Source of the DNA: Apis mellifera
Taxonomy: Eukaryota > Arthropoda > Insecta > Hymenoptera > Apidae
Direction of reading: 5' to 3'
Length of the DNA stretch: 64,000 bases
Assembly: GCF_003254395.2 (NCBI RefSeq)
Contig: NC_037642.1
Coordinates: 8,259,736 to 8,323,735, forward strand
Shown here piece by piece: positions 21,997-32,200 of this stretch. Both the position numbers and the translations under genes were made by a program. The number at the start of each line of letters is the position of its first letter. Position 1 is the first letter of the stretch. The notes beneath the pieces were generated by a model, which had not been told where the DNA came from, did not search any database, and saw only the letters and a program-made list of their open reading frames with translations.

Positions 21997-23544
21997 ATGT
22001 CGTTCGTGGGATCATGGCCAGTGTTACTCGGCGCGATCCTTTTTCGTTTGCAATTGGTATACGGCGGACAATATCGGTTATACGGTGAAAATAATTATCG
22101 GTATGGTGATAATAATAATCGACCCGTATTTTCTCACACCAATGCACCACCAATGCACCATCAAATAGCAGCGTTTACTCAGTGTAAAAAATGCGAACCA
22201 ATAATACAATACGAGGAATGTAAGTCGAATTCGATACTACATTTTGAGCGTATTGGTATAAGAACAGTTGGCGATTTTTTCGTTAAGAGCAAAGAAATAA
22301 AGGAGTTGTATCTCGACGACAACGAGATCACGGAAATCTCGATTAAAGCATTCGATTCGTTGGACAAGCTGAATATTCTAAGCCTGAACAACAACAATAT
22401 TTCCATTAATAAAATGCTATGGTTCAACCAGCACGATAATTTGCGAGATTTGATTATAAATAACAACAAGTATAACGGAAACGACACCGTTATAGACAAA
22501 ATATTCCATCCATTGCCGAGATTAGAACGTTTGTCCTTGAAAAACAACAGAATTTCTAATTTGAATATCTCGTTAAAAAATTTCGCGCCCTCGTTGAGGA
22601 CGTTGGATCTATCGGGAAATAATATGGAATCGATCGATTTTATCACCGAATTGCCGGAAACTGTCTCTTATTTGAATTTACATAATAACTTGTTCTCGAA
22701 CGTGAAGAAAAATTCTTTACACAATATCGAATATTTATTGCTAAGTAACAATAAGATCACGGAATTGTGCAGTATAAATTGCAAACAGTATTCCTTGTCG
22801 TTGGAAGGGATGAGAAAATTGTTGAATCTGAACGTGTCCGGTAATTGTATCAAGACTGTTACGGAGAACGCGTTCAGATACACGACGAATCTCGTCTCGT
22901 TGGATCTGTCCAGAAACGAGATAGAATCACTTCCAGAGAATATTTTTAGAGGCTTAGAATCCCTGTTGGAACTTCGAATGAGCCACAATCGATTCATTTC
23001 CATCCCGAATATATGCGCGTTACATTCGGTAAGACACGTGGATCTCAGCTATAATCGAATCGTGGAGATAAACAGCGACAGCTTCTGTTTCACGACGTTC
23101 ATCGAAACGTTAAATTTGTCCAATAATCATATCTTGAATATAAATAATAATTTCGATAAACTGCAAACGTTGCAGAAGCTGGATCTTTCGAATAATTTTA
23201 TCAATAAACTTCCGACAATGTTGATTCAAAGGGCACAATTTCTCGAAATTCTTTTGCTGAGGAATAATAGCATAACGAGCATCGACGAGCTATTTTCTTT
23301 GCAATTGAGAACATTACGCGAAATACATCTTGAAGAAAATCCGTTTTTGTTCTTAAGATTTAACGATTCAATGATATACGTGAAAGAATATACAGAGTTG
23401 AAGAATTGTGATGTAGAAATTACTGAAATGTTAAAAAAGCATGTTGTAAGTAAAGAAGATGATTCTTCGAGCAATGAAAGCAACGAAAGCAATGAAAGCA
23501 ATGAAATTTATTAACAATAATCTCAATGGTAAGATTTTGCTTTA

Positions 23545-23579
<35 letters not shown>

Positions 23580-23761
23580 TCATTATTTTATCTTATTTAT
23601 ATTATTAAAATATTCCTTTTCAGAACTTTTACGGTCTTTCTCGTTTTTCGACGAGGAACGATCCTTCTTACGATAAATTGAAAAATCGAGCAATATTTGG
23701 AAATGAATTATTTTTGGGAGAAAATGCAGACATTATATTTAGTGATCTATACTACCAATAA
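21997..23761 (+). CDS. Secreted leucine-rich-repeat protein (LRR gene 3 of 3), two possible C-termini
   Basis: The long frame 21997-23514 encodes 505 residues: a signal peptide (VLLGAILFRLQLVYGG), a short His/Asn/Tyr-rich stretch, a Cys cap (CKKCEPII, YEEC), then about fifteen LRRs from residue 95 to 465 (for example LRTLDLSGNNM, LQKLDLSNNFI). A perfect donor GTAAGT follows residue 483 (exon end 23445). The acceptor TTTTCAG ending at 23623 opens in the same phase into 45 coding codons to 23761 (NFYGLSRFSTRND, then LGENADIIFSDLYYQ). The spliced product has 528 residues; the unspliced one ends in an Asn-Glu-Ser repeat. I prefer the spliced form because the last exon looks strongly coding and ends in a polyadenylation signal. 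Base composition is less AT-biased than in LRR genes 1 and 2. Partner unknown. Confidence 0.83.
23470..23505 (+). repeat. Coding/intronic 9-base minisatellite (AGCAAYGAA)4
   Basis: Four tandem copies of AGCAAYGAA, encoding Ser-Asn-Glu units in the unspliced frame of LRR gene 3. In the spliced form these bases lie inside the intron 23446-23623. Confidence 0.8.
23547..23578. repeat. (TTA)n microsatellite in the last LRR gene 3 intron
   Basis: About ten tandem TTA/ATT triplets between the alternative stop codon and the last acceptor of LRR gene 3. Confidence 0.85.
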
Positions 23762-23762
23762 A
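23757..23762 (+). terminator. Polyadenylation signal overlapping the LRR gene 3 stop codon
   Basis: AATAAA at 23757-23762 contains the TAA stop (23759-23761) of the spliced reading frame. A stop and poly(A) signal this close imply a very short 3' UTR. Confidence 0.5.
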
Positions 23763-24420
23763 AAATTTAGAAGAACGTTCATCGTTAGATTTTAGATTTT
23801 CATGTATTTATAATTTTTCAATTTGCTTACATTCAATGCTTGCTCTTGTGCAGCTTTGTTTTAATCTTTTCTTTTATTATTTTTTTTATTTCTTTTTTTG
23901 CCATTTTTATTAAATTATTAATCGATCATTGCATAATAATACACGCGCATCGAAATAATACCAATTTTGCTACTAACAATTCAAACTATCACTAATTTTT
24001 TTAATGTTATGTGAAGCGTAGAATGAAACAATAAAATCATCAATATATCATCATTAATCATATTTATTTTACCCATTTTGTACTTCAAATCTTTATAAAA
24101 TTTTTTTATATATAAGATAAAAGAAATTTATTAAATTCAATTCAAGTTAAATGATATGTTAAATATACGTATTCTTTCTATGTATGATGCATAAATTTAT
24201 ACTATAGATTTATATTATATATTTTTTAAATTTAATCAATTTTTATTTTAAATATTAAGTTTTAAATTCCAGTTTTTCTAATTTGGAAAATTTTTATATT
24301 AAATTAATTGTAATAGTTTATTCTTATTATATTTTTAATGGATTTACCTTTGCACAGAATCTATAATAGAAATTTAAAATATATTTTATTAATTACAATA
24401 TATTTAATTTTCGCGCGGTT
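23763..24420. other. AT-rich spacer
   Basis: About 660 bases with no coding frame, RNA gene or repeat that I can support; only T runs and AT-rich sequence. Confidence 0.4.
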
Positions 24421-24445
24421 GAAATAAGAAATTGCGCCGTTTCAG

Positions 24446-24505
24446 CCAATCAGAAAGTTACTAACGAATTAATGTGCATGGCGTCAGTTATTATTGAAAC
24501 ACGTG
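24446..24505 (+). promoter_or_regulatory. Promoter-like island ahead of the candidate small gene
   Basis: Within AT-rich DNA, a short GC-richer island carries a CCAAT box (24446-24450), an arthropod initiator TCAGTT (24484-24489) and a CACGTG E-box (24500-24505). It precedes the exon chain at 25164-26597 on the same strand. No downstream promoter element is seen at the expected spacing. Confidence 0.35.
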
Positions 24506-25163
24506 GTGACAGTGGGTGTTATACCGGCAAAAGTGCGTAATTTTATACAGTTTTTATTGATATTGTGATATGATTGATAGTTACGAATAGCCTAATAATA
24601 TAATTAGTATTTATTTAATCATTTACTGAATAATATTTCAAAATTAAATAGTTTATTATCCTTTTTTATCATTTTACAATGCTTGTAATATTTGGCAACA
24701 TTTTTATCATAAAATTTCTCATTTCCTGAATCAAAATTTGATTTTAATCATTATATTTAATATTTTAATATTTTAACATTATTTTAATTTTATATTATTT
24801 ATTTTGTTATTTTGCTTTTTACTTATATAAATTATTATTCGATTATTAAATTTCGAAAGTTTAATGGAATTCTAATGGAAGATTCAATTACATGCATGGA
24901 AATCTAATAAGATTTTATTTCTTTTAACAATTTAAAATATTTTTACGTATTTCTATTTAAATGTGTCTATCCAAATAATATTCTATGTAATAGATTATAT
25001 ACCTGCTACGAATTGAAATAATAGATGTATATTGTGTTTATATTTCGTTTGCTGTTAGCAATATTTCTTAGAAAGTTGAAGGTTTGTGTTTATGTACGCT
25101 TAATGTCGATCGATATTTATATTTCTTTCCATACATATAATCGAAATTGTGCCGCGAATCGCG

Positions 25164-26597
25164 ATGAGTCATTATGTCGTCGAAATTCGTGCCGATCAGA
25201 CGTTTCAATTCGTAACAGGTATATAATCTATCTATTACATAGAATATTATTTCAATATTATTTCAATATTATTATTTTCTCATCTTTTGCATAATACTTT
25301 TTAATTCAATAAATTAATTTAATTTAATAATTTATATCAATTATTTGTCTTTATTAATTTTTTTGTTATTACTACGGATAATTTTTCTTTATTAAATCTA
25401 TTTGATTTTTAGAATAGACCGATAAATGATCATATCATGATTATTTAAAATAAAATTTGATTTAATACAATTAGTTGTTATTTTATATTCTTATTCATTT
25501 TCATCTTATACATTTATTTTAAAGATTTGGTTTTCTTTTCTTTTTTAATAGTTGATTGCTGAAATAGTTCAAAGCGGGGAGAAAAGAACATGGACGTCAC
25601 ACAATAATTATTCGTCACAATGATCAAGTAGATGATAACTTTTGGCGAAGAATTGGTAAGAATTGGTATTTGTTTTTGTATAAAAAGTAAATATATTTTT
25701 ATTTTCTTTTTATTAGGTTATTCTTGATTTATATAATAATTTATACTATATTAATATACAATTATTACGTTAATAATTGTGAATTTTTTAAAAAACATTA
25801 ACCAAATCAAATTTTTATTTCGGATACTTTTTTTTATCTTTAATTAATTAAATTTATTCTTTTATTATATAATTTTCAATTATAATAATTTCAGAAAAAT
25901 AATATTTTTTCAAAGAAATGCTCTATAGGAAAAAAAATGTTGAAAAAATATTTCTCTTTTTTTTCTATTATCTTTTTTTTCTATTAACGTAGTTTTATTT
26001 TCAGAAAATTTTTGTAACTGCATATAATGCGATCGGTAGAATCAGTGTTTGTTTCGTAATATTATTTTCAATATTCTTTAAAGCATAATAATTTTAATTA
26101 AATTTAAATAAATTTATTATAGTTTCTCGCGAAAGTAGAGTCAGTGTTTGTTCGCTAATTATAATTTAAATAATAATATAATAATAATATCATTATTATT
26201 TTTTTTAAATATTAGTTTTCGGTAAAATAGAGTCAGTTAAGGTAATAAGATATCGGACTTATCGACTGGACTGGAAAAAGTATGAAAGTATTTTCATTTT
26301 AAATTTCTAGATGGCGACACAGTTATGAATTTGCAATCGCTAGTAAGGAAATATTATTTATTATAATTTATTTAGATAGAAATATGCACATAATGCAGAA
26401 CTAAAAAGTTAATTAATTAGACAATTCGGATCTAATTCGTTATTTTTGATATTTCTAACATTTAACAAATAAGATATGAATATTGGTTATGAATTTAAAT
26501 TGGATATATTTCTTTTATCTCTTTTCCATTTTGTTAATTATTTTTCCAGTTTTGCGATAAGTACATATTAATGTGTAATAATATTGATATAAGATAA
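25164..26597 (+). CDS. Candidate unrecognised small gene, four exons, 71 aa
   Basis: Four short exon-like islands join with agreeing phase: 25164-25218 (ATG; MSHYVVEIRADQTFQFVT; donor GTATAT), 25575-25655 (GRKEHGRHTIIIRHNDQ and VDDNFWRRI; donor GTAAGA), 26311-26342 (GDTVMNLQSL; acceptor TTTCTAG, donor GTAAGG) and 26550-26597 (FCDKYILMCNNIDIR, acceptor TTTTTCCAG, stop TAA). The total is 216 bases, 72 codons, with AATAAA at 26641-26646. The islands are richer in GC than the introns, as expected for coding DNA. The second acceptor (TTCAAAG) is weak, and two stronger AGs lie just upstream. Using the nearer one (exon from 25568) gives a 36-residue product instead. I do not recognise the protein: no signal peptide or TM, mixed charge, one Trp. 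It may also be a non-coding transcript. Confidence 0.38.
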
Positions 26598-28592
26598 TTT
26601 TTCGATTTTGTTACGTTACATTTGCTATATAAATTTTTGCAATAAATATACGTTTACATAATATATAAACTTATTAATATCGAAACAGAACGATATTCAA
26701 TTAATAATTTAAAGCTTTTTTGCCAGAATTTTAAATCTTTCTGGCATCTGGAATGCAAAGATTTATATACAATTAAGTATAACCACGATTTAAAATTACG
26801 TTCATCGAAGTCGTTAAAATGGTCAGATTGCGATTTTTTTTTTTTTTTTTTTTTTCTATATAAAAAAGAATTAAAACGATCCTTGAGCGAAAACAGCTTG
26901 TTACTCTCGAATCGATCGAAGAGGATTCATCTAACGAGCTTGTCATCAAATTACTATCGATCTTGAAGATCGTTCGAATATTTGAAATGCTCCCTTAACG
27001 GATAACGAGATCACTCGGAGATCGGAGATAGCTCGACGATACTGCAAAGAGTCTGATTTTTGTAACGAGAAGTTGAAGTACTCGTTTCGACGAACGTTTC
27101 TACAACTACTTAGCTATTTTGTTCAGATTCCTTTTGAAACGAAATGATTTCGTCGATCGACTTAAATCACGTTTCTATCTGTCATTTCTTTGTATCAAAC
27201 TCTTTGAGCTACGATTTTCCAAATTTAATTCCTTTAAAACTATAATCTTGAATAAGTTGGACCGAGGAAAAAAATATTTCGTTTCACGTACAATGGAAAA
27301 TCTCGATCGTTAAAAAAGATCATCATGAAGATGGTATCACGAGTATTTATCGCTCGCAATCCCATGGATTTTCTCTCGCATTCTCTCGTCCAATATCTTT
27401 TCTTATCAACCGTGGCGAGATATATAAGGCATTACCTTAAACATGTCGAGGATTTGTCAGGTGAATGATGATGTGGAAGAACGTTTTCCACTTAGGGATC
27501 CATTCGTTTGATGGATCATCAACAACGCGCGAATCTTTCTCGTCAGAATGATAATGAAAACGAAGAGAAGAAGAAATTTTTCGGGATCTCGTATTTCTTC
27601 CTATACCCGGAAAAAGACTCCCAATTTCTACGATTATTCTAAATGTAATAAATCATTCAAAAGTGTGAAACTTAAACTTCGATGAGAATAAATAACACTT
27701 TTGTTATTAAATTAAATTATACATTATCTTGCATCAATACTAGAATTACCTACGCGTAATAAAATTTAAACGAATTGCAATCCTCTTCGCTCTTCGTTAA
27801 AAGATCGAACAACGATTAGAAGAGATTATAGAAAAATACCACTTGTTTACCCACTTATATCTCAAATTACTGGGAATAATTCTCAGAATGAAAAGAAAAA
27901 AAAAAAAGAGAAAAGAATAAAGTTGGCGTTCTTTAATAAAAAAAGAAAATACGCTCAACCATGGTCGAGGAAGAAGGGCAAGGGCCAGAAGCGCGGGAAG
28001 GAAGGAAGGAGAGAAGGAAGAAAAGGAAACGGATGAGGAATCAGGGTGGAAAAAGGAAGTGTTACGCCGCGTTCCGTCCAGTTAGATCTGGCCTAGGTTG
28101 ACCAAGCCATCCAGAGTGGCGATGTGTCGTAGAGTGGGAGGTGTCCCTGCTGATCAGGGGTGTCGGAAGAGGGTGCACGGGGACGCATGCGCACCCTTCC
28201 TTGGCACAGGGAGGGATGCTTGGCGAGCGAGCGAGACGGAGATACGACCGGTTCTAAAACCTCTGGAAAAGGATAGCCATGTATATGTAATGGACGAAAC
28301 GTAATGGAGAAGACAGGGAAAAAACGAAACGAGAGAGATAAAAGAAAAAGGATCCAAAGGATACGGTCGAAATACGAATAACGTAGAATACGAATCGAGT
28401 CGAGGTTGAACGGAGAGGGCTCGAGTGTAGGGGATAAAAATGAGGAAGAGACGGACAGACAGAGAGAGAGTTAACGATAGCTAGAACAGGAGGGATGAAG
28501 AGCGGCCGAGGTCTGCCTCGTCTAGGCAGCTCCGAGAGTCTACTCCCACCTAGCTCTCCTCTTCCTTGCTCGCTTTCTCTCTCTCCTCTTTC
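26598..28592. other. Transition from AT-rich to GC-rich DNA upstream of Calx
   Basis: The sequence changes from very AT-rich (before about 26.9 kb) to CpG-containing and GC-rich (after about 28.0 kb). It includes a T run at about 26836-26856, an inverted repeat with 8-base arms (TGCCAGAA/TTCTGGCA) at 26721-26746, and purine-rich GGAAGG runs near 27990-28030. At 28170-28197 an NRF-1-like ACGCATGCGC (28183-28192) sits between inverted AGGGTGC/GCACCCT arms. No coding frame is convincing; 28.0-28.6 kb is probably promoter sequence of Calx. Confidence 0.4.
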
Positions 28593-28624
28593 AGTGTTCG
28601 TTCGAACACGGCCCGGTACGGTTC
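28591..28624 (+). promoter_or_regulatory. Initiator plus DPE core promoter of Calx
   Basis: TCAGTG at 28591-28596 matches the arthropod initiator, with A+1 at 28593. GGTTC at 28620-28624 occupies exactly +28 to +32 and fits the downstream promoter element RGWYV. The pair lies in a CpG-rich island with no TATA box and would give Calx a 5' UTR of 689 bases if unspliced. Confidence 0.5.
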
Positions 28625-29281
28625 TGTCGCTCCGCGCTCGAAGGATTCTCTTCGTGATGGGAGCTCGCTGCCGCGGTGGTGTCGGCAGGTTCCCTCGGTA
28701 GCCGATTCCCCGACCACCCATCCATGTCGCACGTCCCGTCAGGGTGACGGTCCGTATAATCGGCACACGTAAATATATATATATACACACGCATACACGC
28801 GCGTATATATACGGAGATAAACATCCGAGAGGAGAAGGGGGGGACTTGGAAACGCGGAAACGGAGGAAGAGGGTGAAAAGTGCGTGTCGTGGAGAGAGAG
28901 AGAGAAAGTGCGCGGTATCGGGAGAGATAAAAGTGAATGAGAGTAACGGTGAGGAGAAGCTGCGAACTCGTCAAGTTATATTCTTATCGATGAGGAAACG
29001 GTGGTGAGAAGATCGCACGAGGAAGACGCGGGTTCGTGTCGTGCGTTTTCGTTTGAAAGGAGAAAGAAGGAAGAAAAGAAGAGGGAACAATCATCGAGGA
29101 TAAAAGAAAAAAAGATCCGTGTAATTTGATAATTGAAAAATCGAGATTGTTTCTCGCCGAGATATTCGATTCTTTGGAGTTGTTGGGAAATAATAAAAGG
29201 GGGTTGAGAAGGACAATTGGATCTTTCCACGTTGTTAACTCGCTCGGGTGAGAAGTGGAAAAATCTCGGGAAAAGGAAAAG
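28593..29281 (+). other. Probable 5' UTR of Calx
   Basis: GC-rich then purine-rich (GAGA) sequence between the proposed start site and the Calx ATG. It contains an (AT)/(CA)-like tract at about 28771-28810. The frame of the exchanger is closed by a TGA at 29249-29251, so translation cannot begin further upstream without splicing. Several short upstream ATGs occur. Confidence 0.4.
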
Positions 29282-32200
29282 ATGCCGGGAAATTATTCGA
29301 CTCGTTGCGAGCCAGGCCTGGTTGTGCCGGTATGGAGGCCGCAGGAGAATCTCAATCTTTCGGACATAATCTTCCGCGGCTTCGTGTATTTCTCCCTGCT
29401 CCTGTACCTGTTCATCGGCGTGTCGATCATCAGCGATCGTTTCATGGCTGCGATCGAGGTGATCACCTCGAAGGAGAAGGAGTTGGTCGTTCGCCGGCAG
29501 GGTAAAGAGCCCCAGATCGTCGTGGTTAGGGTATGGAACGAGACGGTGGCGAACTTGACGTTGATGGCGTTGGGGAGCAGCGCGCCAGAGATCCTTTTGT
29601 CGATCATCGAGATCTGGGCGAAGAACTTCGAGGCCGGTGAACTGGGGCCGGGCACGATCGTTGGCTCGGCCGCTTACAACCTCTTCGTCATCATCTCGCT
29701 GTGCGTGTTCGTGATCCCGAACGGGGAGACGAGGAAGATCAAACATTTGAGAGTTTTCTTCGTGACAGCCACGTGGAGCATCTTCGCTTACGTGTGGCTC
29801 TACTTGATCCTCGCTGTCTCGAGCCCGGGCGTGCTCGAAGTTTGGGAGGGTATACTCACCTTCTCCTTCTTCCCTGCAACCGTGCTCACGGCCTACGTGG
29901 CCGATCGCCGCCTCCTCATCTACAAGTACCTGCACAAGGGTTACAGGATGAACAAGAGGGGTGTGATCGTGCAGGCCGAGGCGGGCGACTCGGACGGCGG
30001 GGTGGAGCTCGAAATCAAGCCGCAGCAGGACAGTTTTCACAACATGATGGACGCCGACACGCCCGAGGCGAAGGAATTCGAGCAGACGAGGAGGGACTAC
30101 ATCAACACTTTGAGAGAGTTGAGGAAGAAGTATCCTGCCCTGCCGTTGGAACAGTTGGAAGTGATGGCCCACGAGGAGGTGCTCGGCAAAGGGCCGAAGA
30201 GCAGGGCGTTCTACAGGGTGCAAGCCACGAGGAAGATGGTCGGCGCGGGGAATCTGAGCAAGAAGATCAGCGAGAGGGCGCAGAGCGACCTGAGCGAGGT
30301 GAAGGCCGAGCTTCAGAAGCAGGAAGCCGAGAGCATCGAGATCGAGAACGTGAACGCGATGAGAATCTTCTTCGAGCCTGGCCACTATACCGTGATGGAG
30401 AACGTAGGCAGTTTCGAGGTGGGAGTGACGAGAGCCGGCGGTGACCTGAGCAAACCGTGCACCGTCGACTATTGTACCGAGGATGGGTCAGCCGAGGCTG
30501 GCTCCGATTACATCAGCGCCAAGGGCACCCTCACCTTCGACTCGGGCGAGACTAAGAAGACCATCAAGCTGTCCGTCATCGATGACGAGTTGTTCGAAGA
30601 GGACGAGCATTTCTACGTTAGGTCCGACTATCTTTTTCTTTCCCGCTGAATTTCCAATCGTATCGCATTCTCGACTTTCATCTTACATACGTCTCATTCA
30701 CGAGAGAGAGAGAAAAAAACGTTACTTGGATTGTTTCGTTTTAAATGTAATTGGAAATCGCGTAAAAAAAGTTTACAATCAAATATCCGCGATATCATAT
30801 GTTTGGCAAACATCTTGCCGGCAATAAATGGTTTTCAGTTTCGTGAACTTGGCACGCGCAACTTTCTATTCGTTCGGCCGTTCCTCGATGGCAAGTAGCC
30901 TACTGGCCTCACTCCATCCGCAAAATAATTCCTCCAACATTCTATAAAAAAAAGAATCTCGTTTGCCCGTTCAACGACCGATTTTCATTGATCCTTGATC
31001 CATCCGCGTTGAACTGTTGCTCTCGATATGTTAATCCACGAAATAAAAAGTCGATCTTTGAACGTGTACTCTCGTTTCTCGATGATGATTCTGACGCGTT
31101 AGAGAGAAAAAAAAGAAAGAAAAGGAAGGGATAATTCCTATTCCGGAAAAAGATATTCAAGGGAAAGGATCAAGGACGCGTGGGGGATCGGATTGCAGAG
31201 TTGCATGTACCCCCTGGTTTTATTGCCACGGTCAATAACGGCGCGGAAACTCGAACGAGCGCCTCTCTGGCGCACGTTAGTCATCTATTAAAGCCAGAGA
31301 CGCAATCAACGACGATTCGAAATTGCACCAAGCTTTCGAGAGACAATTTTTCTCTCTCTCTCTCTATCTCTCTCCAGAGAGAAAAACGACCGAACGAATG
31401 GAAAGATCTGATTCTAACGGAGTTAATTCCACGCGTCCGTCTATCTACTTTTGTAGATACACGATGAAAGATGGTACGAATCGAACTTTGTCTTAACGCT
31501 CGTAATATTGAAATTGCGCTTCTCTTCACCTTTGCGAATCGACGAAGAATTATTAGCTCGAAATTTCAAAGTTACGTGTAAGTACGGAGGGGATGAAACG
31601 TGTGCTCGCGAAAGGGTGAAACCGTTTCGTTGGCCGATGCAATACAATTGCGAATTGTCTTGAAGCAGGGTGAATGCGAATTCGTTCGGGAGATAGGAAT
31701 GGGGAATCAAAGGAAGGGAACAATGGGTGCCATGTCGGCGGTATTTCTGTCAAATACGTTGGACCTTGAAAAATCGTTGTGGCGGGGAAAAACGAGGCGG
31801 AGAAATATCACGAAATGTTTCCTTGTCTCGCGATACGTACGTTGAATCGAAACCTTGGAAAATCGTTTCCTTTTTTTCTTTTTTTTTTTCCATCCTTTCC
31901 CGATGAAACTAGGTCGAGGTCGAGGAACAATATCCAACCGGAATATAGATAAATAAAAAAAAAAAAGGAAATCGTGGTTGATTGTGGTGCATTGTTCCGA
32001 AGATCATCGAGGAATAACGAGCGTTTAAAATTGAATCGAACATCTGTGTTTTCTCTTAGAGGATCTTCTTTGCCGATGACATCATACGGGACGTCTGTTT
32101 AATATTCCATCGATCGAAAAAGATGTCGATACTTGGGTATAAATTTGCATAAGAAATATACTTTTAGTTACTCTATGCATTCGCGTAGAAAAACGTTTCA

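Noticed and set aside
25025..25294. 89-codon frame around the first exon of the candidate small gene
   Set aside because: It overlaps that exon in another frame, lacks a good start context, and runs into AT-rich intron-like DNA. The spliced frame from 25164 is more coherent.
28976..30385. 469-codon open frame on the minus strand opposite Calx exon 1
   Set aside because: It is the mirror of a G/C-ending coding exon, which rarely contains antisense stop codons. Its translation has no domain and its 5' end reads low-complexity, while the plus strand encodes an unmistakable exchanger.
29701..30444. 247-codon plus-strand frame overlapping Calx exon 1
   Set aside because: Out-of-frame shadow of the Calx coding sequence, with an Arg/Gly/Glu-rich composition typical of frame-shifted GC-rich exons.
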